DNA from: Pseudomonas serboccidentalis
Lineage (GTDB): Bacteria; Pseudomonadota; Gammaproteobacteria; Pseudomonadales; Pseudomonadaceae
Reading direction: 5' to 3'
Assembly: GCF_028830055.1 (NCBI RefSeq)
Contig: NZ_CP101655.1
Span: forward strand, 310,001 to 374,000
Length of the DNA: 64,000 nt
Part shown: one piece after another, positions 38,792 to 46,681 of the stretch
Layout of the letters: each line of letters begins with the position of its first letter
Position numbering within the stretch: the stretch's first letter is position 1
Position numbers and translations under genes: made by a program
The notes under the pieces: model-generated
The model's database searches: none
What the model saw: only the letters and a program-made list of their open reading frames with translations
What the model was told of the DNA's origin: nothing

Positions 38792-38807
38792 CGGACGAAA
38801 ACGTCCG
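38792..38807. promoter_or_regulatory. Palindrome in the leader of the subtilase gene
   Basis: CGGACG-AAAA-CGTCCG, 30 bp upstream of the peptidase ATG on the minus strand. It could be an operator or an mRNA hairpin affecting initiation. The remaining 250 bp to the GntR gene shows no further gene. Confidence 0.45.
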
Positions 38808-39061
38808 AGGATAATTTCCAGAGTCTGAAGTCCGGTGGCGGTGAGTGATGTCGGCAAACATTCCTCTGCAATGTGGGAAATCACTTTTCGGATCGCTGAT
38901 TCTTCGACTCATTGAGTAGGAACGAGTCTTCTGCAATCCGCAGAGTGGTCGGAGTTGATGGTTGCGCGGCCTTCTTCTGAACACAGGAGGTTGCCGTCCT
39001 GCGCGTAGCTGACTACCCTGTCAGGAAATTCATCCTATGATTGGATGATGGGGCGAATCCT

Positions 39062-39721
39062 ATGTCAGACATTTCTCCACTCGTTAAACGATCCCTGGTC
39101 GATCAGGCTCTGGATCAATTGCGTCAACGCATCACCGATGGCGTGTGGCAGGTCGGCGAACGTCTGCCGACCGAGCCGGAGCTGAGCACCGAGCTGGGCA
39201 TCAGCCGCAATACCGTGCGTGAAGCCATGCGTGTGCTGGCGTTCTCCGGGCTGATCGAGATCCGCCAGGGCGACGGCAGTTATTTGCGCGCGGTGGTCGA
39301 TCCGATGGACACGCTCAAGGCGCTGTCTCGCTGTTCACTGGCGCAAGCGCGCGAGACCCGGCACATCCTCGAAGTCGAAGCGATCGGCCTGGCCGCGTTG
39401 CGCCGCACCGATGAAGACCTCGTCGTCTTGCGTGAAGCGCTGGGCACCAGCGGCAGCCATTACCACGGCGATCTCGACACTTACATTGCCTGCGATCTGG
39501 TGTTCCACCGCCGTCTGGTGGATGCCGCGCATAACCCGACCCTCAGCGAGTTGTATCGCTATTTCTCCAGCATCGTCGGCGCCCAATTGCGTCAGACCCT
39601 GAACATCGTCCCGCGCCGTCAGGAAGTGTTCGACCTGCACATCGCGTTGCTCGATGCCGTCGAACAACGCGACCCGGAGCGGGCCAAAGCCATATCGAGG
39701 CAGTTGATCAATGAACCTTGA
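39062..39721 (+). CDS. GntR-family (FadR/FCD subgroup) transcriptional regulator
   Basis: A 219-residue regulator. The N-terminal winged helix-turn-helix reads GERLPTEPELSTELGISRNTVREAMRVLAFSGLIEIRQGDGSYL. The C-terminal FCD all-helical ligand domain holds typical metal or effector positions (DLVFHRRLVDAAHNPTL; DLHIALLDAV). I start at the ATG at 39062; a TTG at 39041 is open but has no better signal. Its end overlaps the next transporter by 11 bp, so it probably controls that gene as part of the same operon. Confidence 0.92.
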   Translation: MSDISPLVKRSLVDQALDQLRQRITDGVWQVGERLPTEPELSTELGISRNTVREAMRVLAFSGLIEIRQGDGSYLRAVVDPMDTLKALSRCSLAQARETRHILEVEAIGLAALRRTDEDLVVLREALGTSGSHYHGDLDTYIACDLVFHRRLVDAAHNPTLSELYRYFSSIVGAQLRQTLNIVPRRQEVFDLHIALLDAVEQRDPERAKAISRQLINEP

Positions 39722-40997
39722 AACCGAGAAAAACGTCTCAACCCTCAAGCGCACGGCAGAGCTCGAAGAGCTGCTGATCGACGCCGAGGCCGATGACGAG
39801 CAAGTGCAGCAAAGTCATCCGCTGGTGCGCCGGCCGTGGCTGTTGCTGCTGGGGTTGATTCTAGTGGCGCTGAACCTGCGTCCGGCGCTGTCGAGCATGG
39901 CGCCGCTGCTCAGCGAAGTGTCGAAAAGCCTTGGGCTGTCTGCGGCTCAGGCCGGTCTGCTGACCACTTTGCCGGTGCTGTGCCTCGGTTTGTTCGCACC
40001 GCTGGCGCCGATTCTTGCGCGGCGTTTCGGCGCCGAACGCGTGGTGCTCGGCATCCTGCTGACCCTGGCCGGCGGGATCATCCTGCGCAGCAATTTCGGT
40101 GAGATCGGCTTGTTCGCCGGCAGCGTGCTGGGCGGGGCGAGCATCGGCATTATCGGCGTACTGCTGCCGGGCATTGTCAAACGCGACTTCGCCAGACACG
40201 CCGGAACCATGACCGGCGTCTACACCATGGCGCTGTGTCTGGGCGCGGCGATGGCGGCGGGTTCGACCGTGCCGTTGAGCGAGCACTTCGACAACAGCTG
40301 GGCGCTGGGCCTGGGCTTCTGGGTGATCCCGGCGCTGGTGGCGGCGGTGTTCTGGCTGCCGCAAGTCGGTCAAAAACACGGCGCGCACAATGTGGCCTAT
40401 CGGGTACGCGGCTTGCTGCGCGATCCGCTGGCCTGGCAGGTGACCTTGTACATGGGCCTGCAATCGTCGCTGGCGTACATCGTGTTCGGCTGGTTGCCGT
40501 CGATCCTGATCGGTCGCGGACTAACCCCGACCCAGGCCGGTCTGGTGCTGTCCGGTTCGGTGATCATCCAGCTGGCCAGTTCTCTCGCGGCGCCGTGGCT
40601 GGCGACCCGTGGCAAGGATCAGCGTCTGGCGATCGTGGTGGTGATGGCGCTGACCCTCGCGGGTTTGTTCGGTTGCCTGTATGCACCGCTCGACGGCCTG
40701 TGGGGCTGGGCGATTCTGCTGGGTCTGGGGCAGGGCGGTACTTTTAGCCTGGCATTGACCCTGATCGTGCTGCGTTCGCGGGATTCGCACGTCGCGGCGA
40801 ATCTGTCGAGCATGTCGCAGGGCTTCGGCTACACCCTGGCCTCGATGGGCCCGTTCGCGGTCGGCGTGGTGCATGACTGGACCGGCGGCTGGAATGCGGT
40901 GGGCTGGATCTTCGGCATCATCGGCACCGGTGCGATCATCGCCGGGCTGGGTGCCGGGCGTGCGTTGTACGTGCAGGTGCAAAGCGAAAAAATCTGA
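39711..40997 (+). CDS. MFS transporter of the CynX/NimT type
   Basis: A 428-residue, 12-helix major facilitator protein. The start of helix 1 (PWLLLLGLILVALNLRPALSSMAPLLSEV) with the NLRPA motif identifies the CynX/NimT (cyanate/nitroimidazole) subfamily. The first 40 residues are an acidic, hydrophilic extension. The substrate is unknown; these names are historical. It overlaps the GntR regulator gene, so both are co-expressed, and regulation by the encoded ligand-binding repressor is likely. A REP pair follows. Confidence 0.9.
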   Translation: MNLETEKNVSTLKRTAELEELLIDAEADDEQVQQSHPLVRRPWLLLLGLILVALNLRPALSSMAPLLSEVSKSLGLSAAQAGLLTTLPVLCLGLFAPLAPILARRFGAERVVLGILLTLAGGIILRSNFGEIGLFAGSVLGGASIGIIGVLLPGIVKRDFARHAGTMTGVYTMALCLGAAMAAGSTVPLSEHFDNSWALGLGFWVIPALVAAVFWLPQVGQKHGAHNVAYRVRGLLRDPLAWQVTLYMGLQSSLAYIVFGWLPSILIGRGLTPTQAGLVLSGSVIIQLASSLAAPWLATRGKDQRLAIVVVMALTLAGLFGCLYAPLDGLWGWAILLGLGQGGTFSLALTLIVLRSRDSHVAANLSSMSQGFGYTLASMGPFAVGVVHDWTGGWNAVGWIFGIIGTGAIIAGLGAGRALYVQVQSEKI

Positions 40998-41000
40998 TAG

Positions 41001-41090
41001 CTGTAGGCGCTGCGGCACGCTGCGATCCTTTGATGTTGATCTTGAAAATCTTAAAGATCAAAAGATCGCAGCGTGCCGCAGCTCCTACAG
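41001..41090. repeat. REP pair (GTAGGAGCTGCCG family, CGGCACGC variant)
   Basis: Arms begin CTGTAGGCGCTGCGGCACGC and end GCGTGCCGCAGCTCCTACAG. Located just after the CynX-type gene. Confidence 0.85.
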
Positions 41091-41190
41091 GTTTTGTGTA
41101 CTGCGGGTATTCGGTGCGCGAATGCCGATAGTGTTTCTTCGCTTTGCAGCTTATCGTGCTGGCAATCTGTCCATTCCCTGGAGTTTGCCC

Positions 41191-41661
41191 ATGAGCGAAG
41201 CCCACGCCGCCCTGATCACCCGCTTCTACCAGGCCTTCCAGCGCCTCGACGCCGAAGGCATGGCTGCCTGTTATACCGACGACGTAGTGTTCAGCGATCC
41301 GGCCTTCGGTGAACTGCGTGGACGCGATGCCGGCGACATGTGGCGCATGCTCACCACCCGCGCCAAGGACTTTTCCCTGACCTTCGACAATGTTCGCGCT
41401 GACGAGCGCAGCGGCGGTGCGCACTGGGTGGCGACGTATCTGTTCAGCCAGACCGGCAACGTGGTGATCAACGATATCCAGGCGCGTTTCGTGTTCCGTG
41501 ACGGCAAGATCTGCGAGCACCACGATCACTTCGACCTGTGGCGCTGGTCGCGTCAGGCCCTGGGTTTCAAGGGCTTGCTGCTGGGCTGGACGCCGCTGGT
41601 GCGCAACGCGGTACGCGCGCAGGCGCTGAAGGGACTGAAGGCATTTCAGGCCGGTCGCTGA
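41191..41661 (+). CDS. SnoaL/NTF2-like family protein
   Basis: A 156-residue protein with the NTF2-like cone fold pattern: FYQAFQRLDAEGMAACYTDDVVFSDPAFGELRGRDAGDMWRML at the start, then ARFVFRDGKICEHHDHFDLWRW. Such proteins may be small enzymes or ligand binders; the function of this one cannot be named. It lies on its own, 39 bp before the GIY-YIG gene on the same strand. Confidence 0.85.
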   Translation: MSEAHAALITRFYQAFQRLDAEGMAACYTDDVVFSDPAFGELRGRDAGDMWRMLTTRAKDFSLTFDNVRADERSGGAHWVATYLFSQTGNVVINDIQARFVFRDGKICEHHDHFDLWRWSRQALGFKGLLLGWTPLVRNAVRAQALKGLKAFQAGR

Positions 41662-41700
41662 TAAGATCGCGGCCTGTTTCCTACACACCTTGATCCCGAA

Positions 41701-42003
41701 GTGACCAGCCTTAGCGAAAAATCGGTTGATGTTGTCGAGCCAGTGAGCAAGTCCTGGTTCGTCTACCTCGTGCGCGCAGCCAACGGTTCGCTGTATTGCG
41801 GGATCAGCGACGACCCGGTGCGCCGTTTCGCCAAGCATCAGAGCGGCAAGGGCGCGCGGTTCTTTCTGTCCAGCCCGGCCATGGCGCTGGTCTACACCGA
41901 GCGCTGCCGCGACAAGAGCGATGCGCTGCGCCAGGAACGCCTGATCAAGAAACTGCGCAAAAGCGCCAAGGAATGCCTGGTCGCGTCTTATCAATCTGAT
42001 TGA
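41701..42003 (+). CDS. GIY-YIG nuclease-like protein (UPF0213)
   Basis: A 100-residue single-domain protein with the GIY-YIG core: [35 protein letters not shown], where the motif is VYL...YCG, followed by arginine and the later glutamate in [13 protein letters not shown]. Small proteins of this group (YhbQ type) have weak DNA nuclease activity and unclear roles in DNA repair. It starts at GTG 41701, with no strong Shine-Dalgarno seen. Confidence 0.88.
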   Translation: MTSLSEKSVDVVEPVSKSWFVYLVRAANGSLYCGISDDPVRRFAKHQSGKGARFFLSSPAMALVYTERCRDKSDALRQERLIKKLRKSAKECLVASYQSD

Positions 42004-42087
42004 TCGGTTCCCATCAGCCGGATCTGTAGGCTGCTAATCAAATGCGCGCTAAGCTGCCAACTCACTATTTGAGCGGCGGAGCCGAGC

Positions 42088-43023
42088 ATGTCCGAGTTGA
42101 TTCTGCATCATTACCCGACTTCTCCATTTGCTGAGAAGGCCCGCCTGCTCCTGGGGTTCAAAGGCTTGTCCTGGCGCTCGGTGCACATTTCGCCGGTGAT
42201 GCCGAAACCTGATCTGACTGCCCTGACCGGCGGCTATCGCAAGACCCCGGTGTTGCAGGTCGGTGCCGACATCTATTGCGACACGTCGTTGATCGCTCGC
42301 CGTCTGGAGCAGGAAAAAGCCCTGCCGGCGTTTTTTCCTGAAGGTCAGGAAATGACCACCGCCAGTTTCGCGGCGTGGGCCGACTCGGTGGTGTTCCAGC
42401 ATGCCGTCAGCCTGGTGTTCCAGCCGGAGTCGGTGGCGGTGCGCTTCGGCAAGTTGCCGCCGGAAGCGATCAAGGCGTTCCTCGCGGACCGTGCCGGTTT
42501 GTTCAGTGGTGGTAGCGCCACCCGGCCGTCGGCCGAACAGGCCAAGCATCAATGGCCAACGATCATGGCGCGCCTGGAGTTGCAGTTGCAGCGCGAGCAG
42601 GGCGACTTCCTGTTCGGTGAGCCGTCGATTGCCGACTTCGCCCTGGCGCATTCGCTGTGGTTCCTCAAGGCGACGCACGTCACCGCACCATTGGTCGATG
42701 AGTATCCGGCCGTGACCGCATGGCTGGGGCGTGTGCTGGGTTTTGGTCATGGCGCCGCGAGCGCGATGACCGCCGAGGAGGCGCTGGACGTGGCGCGCAA
42801 CTCGACGCCGGCCGCGTTGCCCGATGAGCAGTTTGTTGATCCGAACGGGTTCAAGGCCGGGCAGCAGGTGGCGATTGCGGCCATCGATTACGGTGTGGAT
42901 CCGGTGGAGGGCGAGTTGCTGTTTGCCGGCCGTGAAGAGCTGATCCTGCGTCGCGAAGACCCGCGTGGCGGCGTGGTGCATGTGCATTTCCCGCGCTTCG
43001 GCTTCCGCATCGAAGCGCGCTGA
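42088..43023 (+). CDS. Glutathione S-transferase family protein with C-terminal extension
   Basis: A 311-residue protein. The N-terminal thioredoxin-like domain reads LILHHYPTSPFAEKARLLLGFKGLSW, with the cis-proline segment YRKTPVLQV and CDTSLIARRLE; the helical GST domain continues to about 215. The last 90 residues (QVAIAAIDYGVDPVEGELLFAGREELILRREDPRGGVVHVHFPR) are an additional beta-rich domain seen in some bacterial GSTs, of unknown function. A REP pair follows. Confidence 0.88.
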   Translation: MSELILHHYPTSPFAEKARLLLGFKGLSWRSVHISPVMPKPDLTALTGGYRKTPVLQVGADIYCDTSLIARRLEQEKALPAFFPEGQEMTTASFAAWADSVVFQHAVSLVFQPESVAVRFGKLPPEAIKAFLADRAGLFSGGSATRPSAEQAKHQWPTIMARLELQLQREQGDFLFGEPSIADFALAHSLWFLKATHVTAPLVDEYPAVTAWLGRVLGFGHGAASAMTAEEALDVARNSTPAALPDEQFVDPNGFKAGQQVAIAAIDYGVDPVEGELLFAGREELILRREDPRGGVVHVHFPRFGFRIEAR

Positions 43024-43026
43024 AGG

Positions 43027-43099
43027 CAAAAGATCGCAGCCTTCGGCAGCGCCTACATGAGACATGTGTAGGAGCTGCCGCAGGCTGCGATCTTTTGAT
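43027..43099. repeat. REP pair between GST gene and glutaredoxin gene
   Basis: Reversed-arm copy (CAAAAGATCGCAGCC ... GGCTGCGATCTTTTG) between two convergent genes. Confidence 0.84.
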
Positions 43100-43106
43100 C
43101 TTGGTG

Positions 43107-43457
43107 TTACTTCAGGGCGGCGAGGATCTCATCCGGGTCAAACCCGCGAATCAACGTGCCGTTTACATCGATCAACGGAATCCCGCGCCCGCCCAGTGCC
43201 TCATACACCTTGCGTGCCTCGGCATCCTTCTCGATGTCGAACTCTTTGAACGCAATGCCCTTGCTGTCGAGAAAGCGTTTGGTCTGCTTGCAGTAGCCGC
43301 ACCAGTCGGTGGCATACAGCACAACATTGGCCTGCGCCCTTGTCTGCTCCGAGACCATCTGCGACGGGTTGAACACCCGCTCGATCTTGCCCCAGTTCTG
43401 ATAGACCACCACCACCAGTAGCACCAGCGCGACTTTCTTCAGCACATTGCCCAACAT
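43107..43457 (-). CDS. Membrane-anchored glutaredoxin-like protein
   Basis: A 116-residue protein: an N-terminal hydrophobic helix (LKKVALVLLVVVVYQNW) and a glutaredoxin domain with active site CGYC (DWCGYCKQTKRFLDSKGI), cis-proline in GRGIPLIDVNG. The anchor suggests it acts at the inner membrane. Orientation follows the inside-positive rule (basic GNVLKK at the N-terminus), so the domain would lie in the periplasm, an unusual place for a glutaredoxin. Its ATG overlaps the yejK stop codon by one base. Confidence 0.88.
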   Translation of the reverse strand: MLGNVLKKVALVLLVVVVYQNWGKIERVFNPSQMVSEQTRAQANVVLYATDWCGYCKQTKRFLDSKGIAFKEFDIEKDAEARKVYEALGGRGIPLIDVNGTLIRGFDPDEILAALK

Positions 43458-44461
43458 CAGTTGCGGCGCTTGAGCTGATCGGTGAGCGAGGTCGGCAGGC
43501 CCTTGATGATCAGGGTGCCGGCTTCTTCGTCGTACTCGATCTTGGAGCCCAGCAGGTGCGCTTCAAAGCTGATCGACAGACCTTCGGCGCGCCCGGTGAA
43601 GCGGCGGAACTGGTTGAGGGTGCGTTTGTCCGCCGGAATCTCTGGCGACAGGCCGTAATCCTTGTTGCGGATGTGGTCGTAGAAGGCCTTCGGGCGCTCC
43701 TCGTCGATCAGCTCCGACAGCTCTTCCAGACCCATCGGCTCGCCGAGTTTGGCCTGGCTGCTGGCGTAATCGACCAGGGTCTTGGTTTTCTCGCGGGCGG
43801 AGTCTTCCGGCAGGTCTTCGCTTTCGACGAAGTCGCTGAAGGCCTTGAGCAGGGTGCGGGTTTCGCCCGGGCCGTCGACGCCTTCCTGGCAGCCAATGAA
43901 GTCGCGGAAGTATTCCGAGACCTTCTTGCCGTTCTTGCCCTTGATGAACGAAATGTACTGCTTGGACTGCTTGTTGTTCTGCCACTCGGACACGTTGATC
44001 CGCGCCGCCAGGTGCAGTTGGCCGAGGTCGAGGTGGCGCGACGGGGTCACGTCCAGCTCGTCGGTCACCGCCACGCCTTCGCTGTGGTGCAGCAGGGCGA
44101 TCGCCAGGTAATCGGTCATGCCTTGCTGGTAGTGGGCGAACAGCACGTGGCCGCCGACTGACAGGTTCGACTCTTCCATCAGCTTCTGCAGGTGCTCGAC
44201 CGCGACTTTGCTGAACGCCGCGAAGTCCTTGCCGCCGTCCATGTATTCCTTCAGCCAGCCGCTGAACGGGAACGCACCGGATTCCGGATGGAACAGGCCC
44301 CAGGCTTTGCCCTGTTTGGCGTTATAGCTCTCGTTGAGGTCGGCGAGCATGTTCTCGATGGCCGCGGACTCAGCCAGTTCAGAGTCACGGGCGTGCAGAA
44401 CTGCGGGCGTGCCGTCGGGTTTTTTGTCGATCAGGTGGACGATGCAATGACGGATCGGCAT
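43457..44461 (-). CDS. yejK: Nucleoid-associated protein YejK (NdpA)
   Basis: A 334-residue protein of the 37-kDa nucleoid-associated family. Typical segments: [20 protein letters not shown] at the start, [14 protein letters not shown] in the middle, and [27 protein letters not shown] near the end. It binds the chromosome; its exact task is not known. I start at the ATG at 44461; the open frame extending upstream to 44533 has no family similarity. It is translationally coupled to the glutaredoxin gene. Confidence 0.95.
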   Translation of the reverse strand: MPIRHCIVHLIDKKPDGTPAVLHARDSELAESAAIENMLADLNESYNAKQGKAWGLFHPESGAFPFSGWLKEYMDGGKDFAAFSKVAVEHLQKLMEESNLSVGGHVLFAHYQQGMTDYLAIALLHHSEGVAVTDELDVTPSRHLDLGQLHLAARINVSEWQNNKQSKQYISFIKGKNGKKVSEYFRDFIGCQEGVDGPGETRTLLKAFSDFVESEDLPEDSAREKTKTLVDYASSQAKLGEPMGLEELSELIDEERPKAFYDHIRNKDYGLSPEIPADKRTLNQFRRFTGRAEGLSISFEAHLLGSKIEYDEEAGTLIIKGLPTSLTDQLKRRN

Positions 44462-44554
44462 GGGCTTCTCGGCTGTTGGAAGGGAGGAGGGCAGACTCCC
44501 CCGAAAAAGCGCCCAGTGTACCCGATTCTCCACCTGGGACGATGCAACCGTCCC

Positions 44555-44642
44555 CCTGTCGCGCTGCCGAAGGCTGCGATCTTTTGATCTGGCTTTTAAA
44601 AAATCAACGTCAAAAGATCGCAGCCTTCGGCAGCTCCTGCAT
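44555..44642. repeat. REP pair between yejK and hupN
   Basis: Slightly decayed left arm (CTGTCGCGCTGCCGAAGG) and intact right arm (CCTTCGGCAGCTCCTGC). It lies between divergent genes. The 360 bp beyond it to hupN contain no gene I can support and must hold the hupN promoter. Confidence 0.82.
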
Positions 44643-45003
44643 GATTAGGATGCAGCAGAAAATTGTGGCCGGCGGCCGCGTAAACAGGGGGTGGAAGGGC
44701 AAATCCGGGGCAAACGCCCGGCCTTGTGCAGTTTTTTACCGATTTAGAGCAATAAAGCTGACCAAATGGGTAGCTAGAGGCGGATATTTCCCCGTCTCTG
44801 TGCTAGTTTTGCCCGGTCTTACGCGAAGTCACAGCGTTAAGCGTGCATTCAGCATTTGTCAGGTCGAACCAAACCCTGATTTCGGTATCTATAACCCCGA
44901 CTCGTCGTGGTTATCGCCGAGGGTGCCAGATCCAGAAGATCGGGCTCGATGGCTGACACTGCACTCTGCAATCCATATGAATTTGATAGGGAAGGAACAC
45001 TAC

Positions 45004-45285
45004 ATGGCTCTTACTAAAGACCAACTGATCGCCGACATCGCTGAAGCTATCGACGCGCCGAAAACCACCGCGCGTAACGCTCTGGACCAACTGGGCCAAA
45101 TCGTTGCCGATCAGCTGGAAAACGGCGGCGAAATCACCTTGCCAGGTATCGGCAAGCTGAAAGTGACCGAGCGTCCTGCCCGCACTGGCCGTAACCCTTC
45201 GACTGGCGCTGCCATCGAAATCCCTGCCAAGAAAGTGATCAAGCTGGTTGTGGCCAAAGGCCTGACCGACGCTGTGAACAAGTAA
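45004..45285 (+). CDS. hupN: HU-family DNA-binding protein (HupN type)
   Basis: A 93-residue histone-like protein: MALTKDQLIADIAEAI at the start, and the DNA-binding arm RPARTGRNPSTGAAIEIPAKKVIKL with the proline at its tip. It bends DNA as a dimer. P. putida has three HU proteins; the neighbours yejK and valS suggest this is the HupN form, inferred from context. GGAAGGAAC precedes the ATG. A strong terminator follows. Confidence 0.9.
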   Translation: MALTKDQLIADIAEAIDAPKTTARNALDQLGQIVADQLENGGEITLPGIGKLKVTERPARTGRNPSTGAAIEIPAKKVIKLVVAKGLTDAVNK

Positions 45286-45296
45286 GACGCAGCGAT

Positions 45297-45338
45297 AAAA
45301 AAACCGTGCACCGGAGCGATCCGGGCACGGTTTTTTTG
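45297..45338 (+). terminator. Rho-independent terminator after hupN
   Basis: AACCGTGC (45302-45309) pairs with GCACGGTT (45325-45332), with an inner CCGG/CCGG stem, A-run before and T-run after; 12 bp after the stop. Confidence 0.92.
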
Positions 45339-45370
45339 TGCCTGTGATTTGGCGAGGAGTTACGCCGCCT

Positions 45371-45464
45371 TGTAGGAGCTGTCGAGTGAAACGAGGCTGC
45401 GATCTTTTGATCTTGTTCTTCAGGATCAAGATCAAAAGATCGCAGCGTACCGCAGCTCCTACAG
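45371..45464. repeat. REP pair (GAGTGAAACGAGG variant) between hupN and rlmF
   Basis: Left arm TGTAGGAGCTGTCGAGTGAAACGAGG, same variant as the copy at 29032; right arm of the CGTACCGCAG type. Between convergent genes. Confidence 0.82.
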
Positions 45465-45481
45465 GTTCGCCGGCGCAGGCG

Positions 45482-46501
45482 TTAGCGCGTCCAGCGCTCG
45501 CGACGCCAGATCTGCTGTTCGGACTTGGTCTGGAAGGTCCAGGCCACGAAGCGGCTCTGTTTCTGCCCTTGCGACATCTCCACCACCTGGCTTTCCAGCA
45601 CGCCGGCCTTCTTCAGCGCGGTTTCGATGGCGGGCAGGTTCGAGGCTTTCGACACCAGCGTGCTGAACCACAGCACCTTGTGCTGGAAGTTCGCGCTCTC
45701 GGCGATCAGTTGCGTCACGAAACGCGCTTCGCCACCCTCACACCACAGCTCCGCCGACTGGCCACCGAAATTCAGCACCGGCAGCTTGCGCTTCGGGTCG
45801 GCTTTGCCCAGTGCGCGCCATTTGCGCTCGCTGCCCTTGGTCGCTTCGTCCATCGAAGCGTGGAATGGCGGGTTGCACATGGTCAGGTCAAAGCGCTCAC
45901 CCGGCTCCAGCAAACCGATCAGGATGTGCTTGCGGTTTTCCTGCTGGCGCAGCTTGATGACCTTGTTCAGGTCGTTGGACTGGACGATGGCTCTGGCGGC
46001 AGCCACGGCGGTCGGATCAATCTCCGAGCCGAGGAAGTGCCAGCGGTATTCGCTGTTACCGATCAGCGGATACACGCAGTTGGCGCCCATGCCGATATCC
46101 AGCACGTTGACGATCGCGCCGCGCGGGACTTTGCCGTCGTTCATGCTCGCCAGCAGGTCCGCGAGGAAGTGCACGTAATCGGCGCGGCCCGGAACCGGTG
46201 GGCAGAGGTAGTCCGCCGGGATGTCCCAATGCTGGATGCCATAGAACGACTTGAGCAGCGCCCGGTTGAACACGCGCACCGCATCGGGGCTGGCGAAGTC
46301 GATGCTTTCCTTGCCGTACGGGTTGGTGATCACGAACTTCGCCAGTTCCGGCGTGGTCTTGATCAGCGCCGGGAAGTCGTAGCGACCCTGGTGGCGATTG
46401 CGCGGGTGCAGGCTGGCCTTTTCACGCGGCTCGACGGCTTTGGCCGGGGTCGCGACATCAGGCTTCTTGCGCGCAGGTTTGGGTGTGCGGGGGGCGTTCA
46501 T
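45482..46501 (-). CDS. rlmF: 23S rRNA adenine(1618)-N6-methyltransferase RlmF
   Basis: A 339-residue methyltransferase that methylates A1618 of 23S rRNA. Features: basic N-terminus, [13 protein letters not shown], the SAM-binding [14 protein letters not shown], and the adenine N6-methyltransferase motif CNPPFHAS. The start at 46501 ([14 protein letters not shown]) is chosen; 16 more codons are open upstream but unlikely. It is transcribed away from hupN and toward the same REP pair. Confidence 0.93.
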   Translation of the reverse strand: MNAPRTPKPARKKPDVATPAKAVEPREKASLHPRNRHQGRYDFPALIKTTPELAKFVITNPYGKESIDFASPDAVRVFNRALLKSFYGIQHWDIPADYLCPPVPGRADYVHFLADLLASMNDGKVPRGAIVNVLDIGMGANCVYPLIGNSEYRWHFLGSEIDPTAVAAARAIVQSNDLNKVIKLRQQENRKHILIGLLEPGERFDLTMCNPPFHASMDEATKGSERKWRALGKADPKRKLPVLNFGGQSAELWCEGGEARFVTQLIAESANFQHKVLWFSTLVSKASNLPAIETALKKAGVLESQVVEMSQGQKQSRFVAWTFQTKSEQQIWRRERWTR

Positions 46502-46634
46502 GGGTGTGATCGATTCGGGTATGGCTGAAAGTGGCGGGTATTGTCCCACATTGGTGAGTCATGCGCCGAACCTGTGACCCATGACCTTGGACTTGGGGAT
46601 TTTGATTTATGTAGGGGAAGGTGGCGGGAACCAT

Positions 46635-46666
46635 AAAAAAGGGAGGCCACCAGGGCCTCCCTCTTT
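46635..46666 (-). terminator. Rho-independent terminator after valS
   Basis: GGGAGGCC (46641-46648) pairs with GGCCTCCC (46654-46661); on the minus strand the stem is followed by TTTTTT. It lies 15 bp behind the valS stop. Confidence 0.9.
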
Positions 46667-46681
46667 CATTGCGGCTTGCCC

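Noticed and set aside
44643..45003. A gene in the 360-bp gap before hupN
   Set aside because: The frame open through this gap only runs into hupN, whose own ATG has a good ribosome-binding site and the universal HU start.
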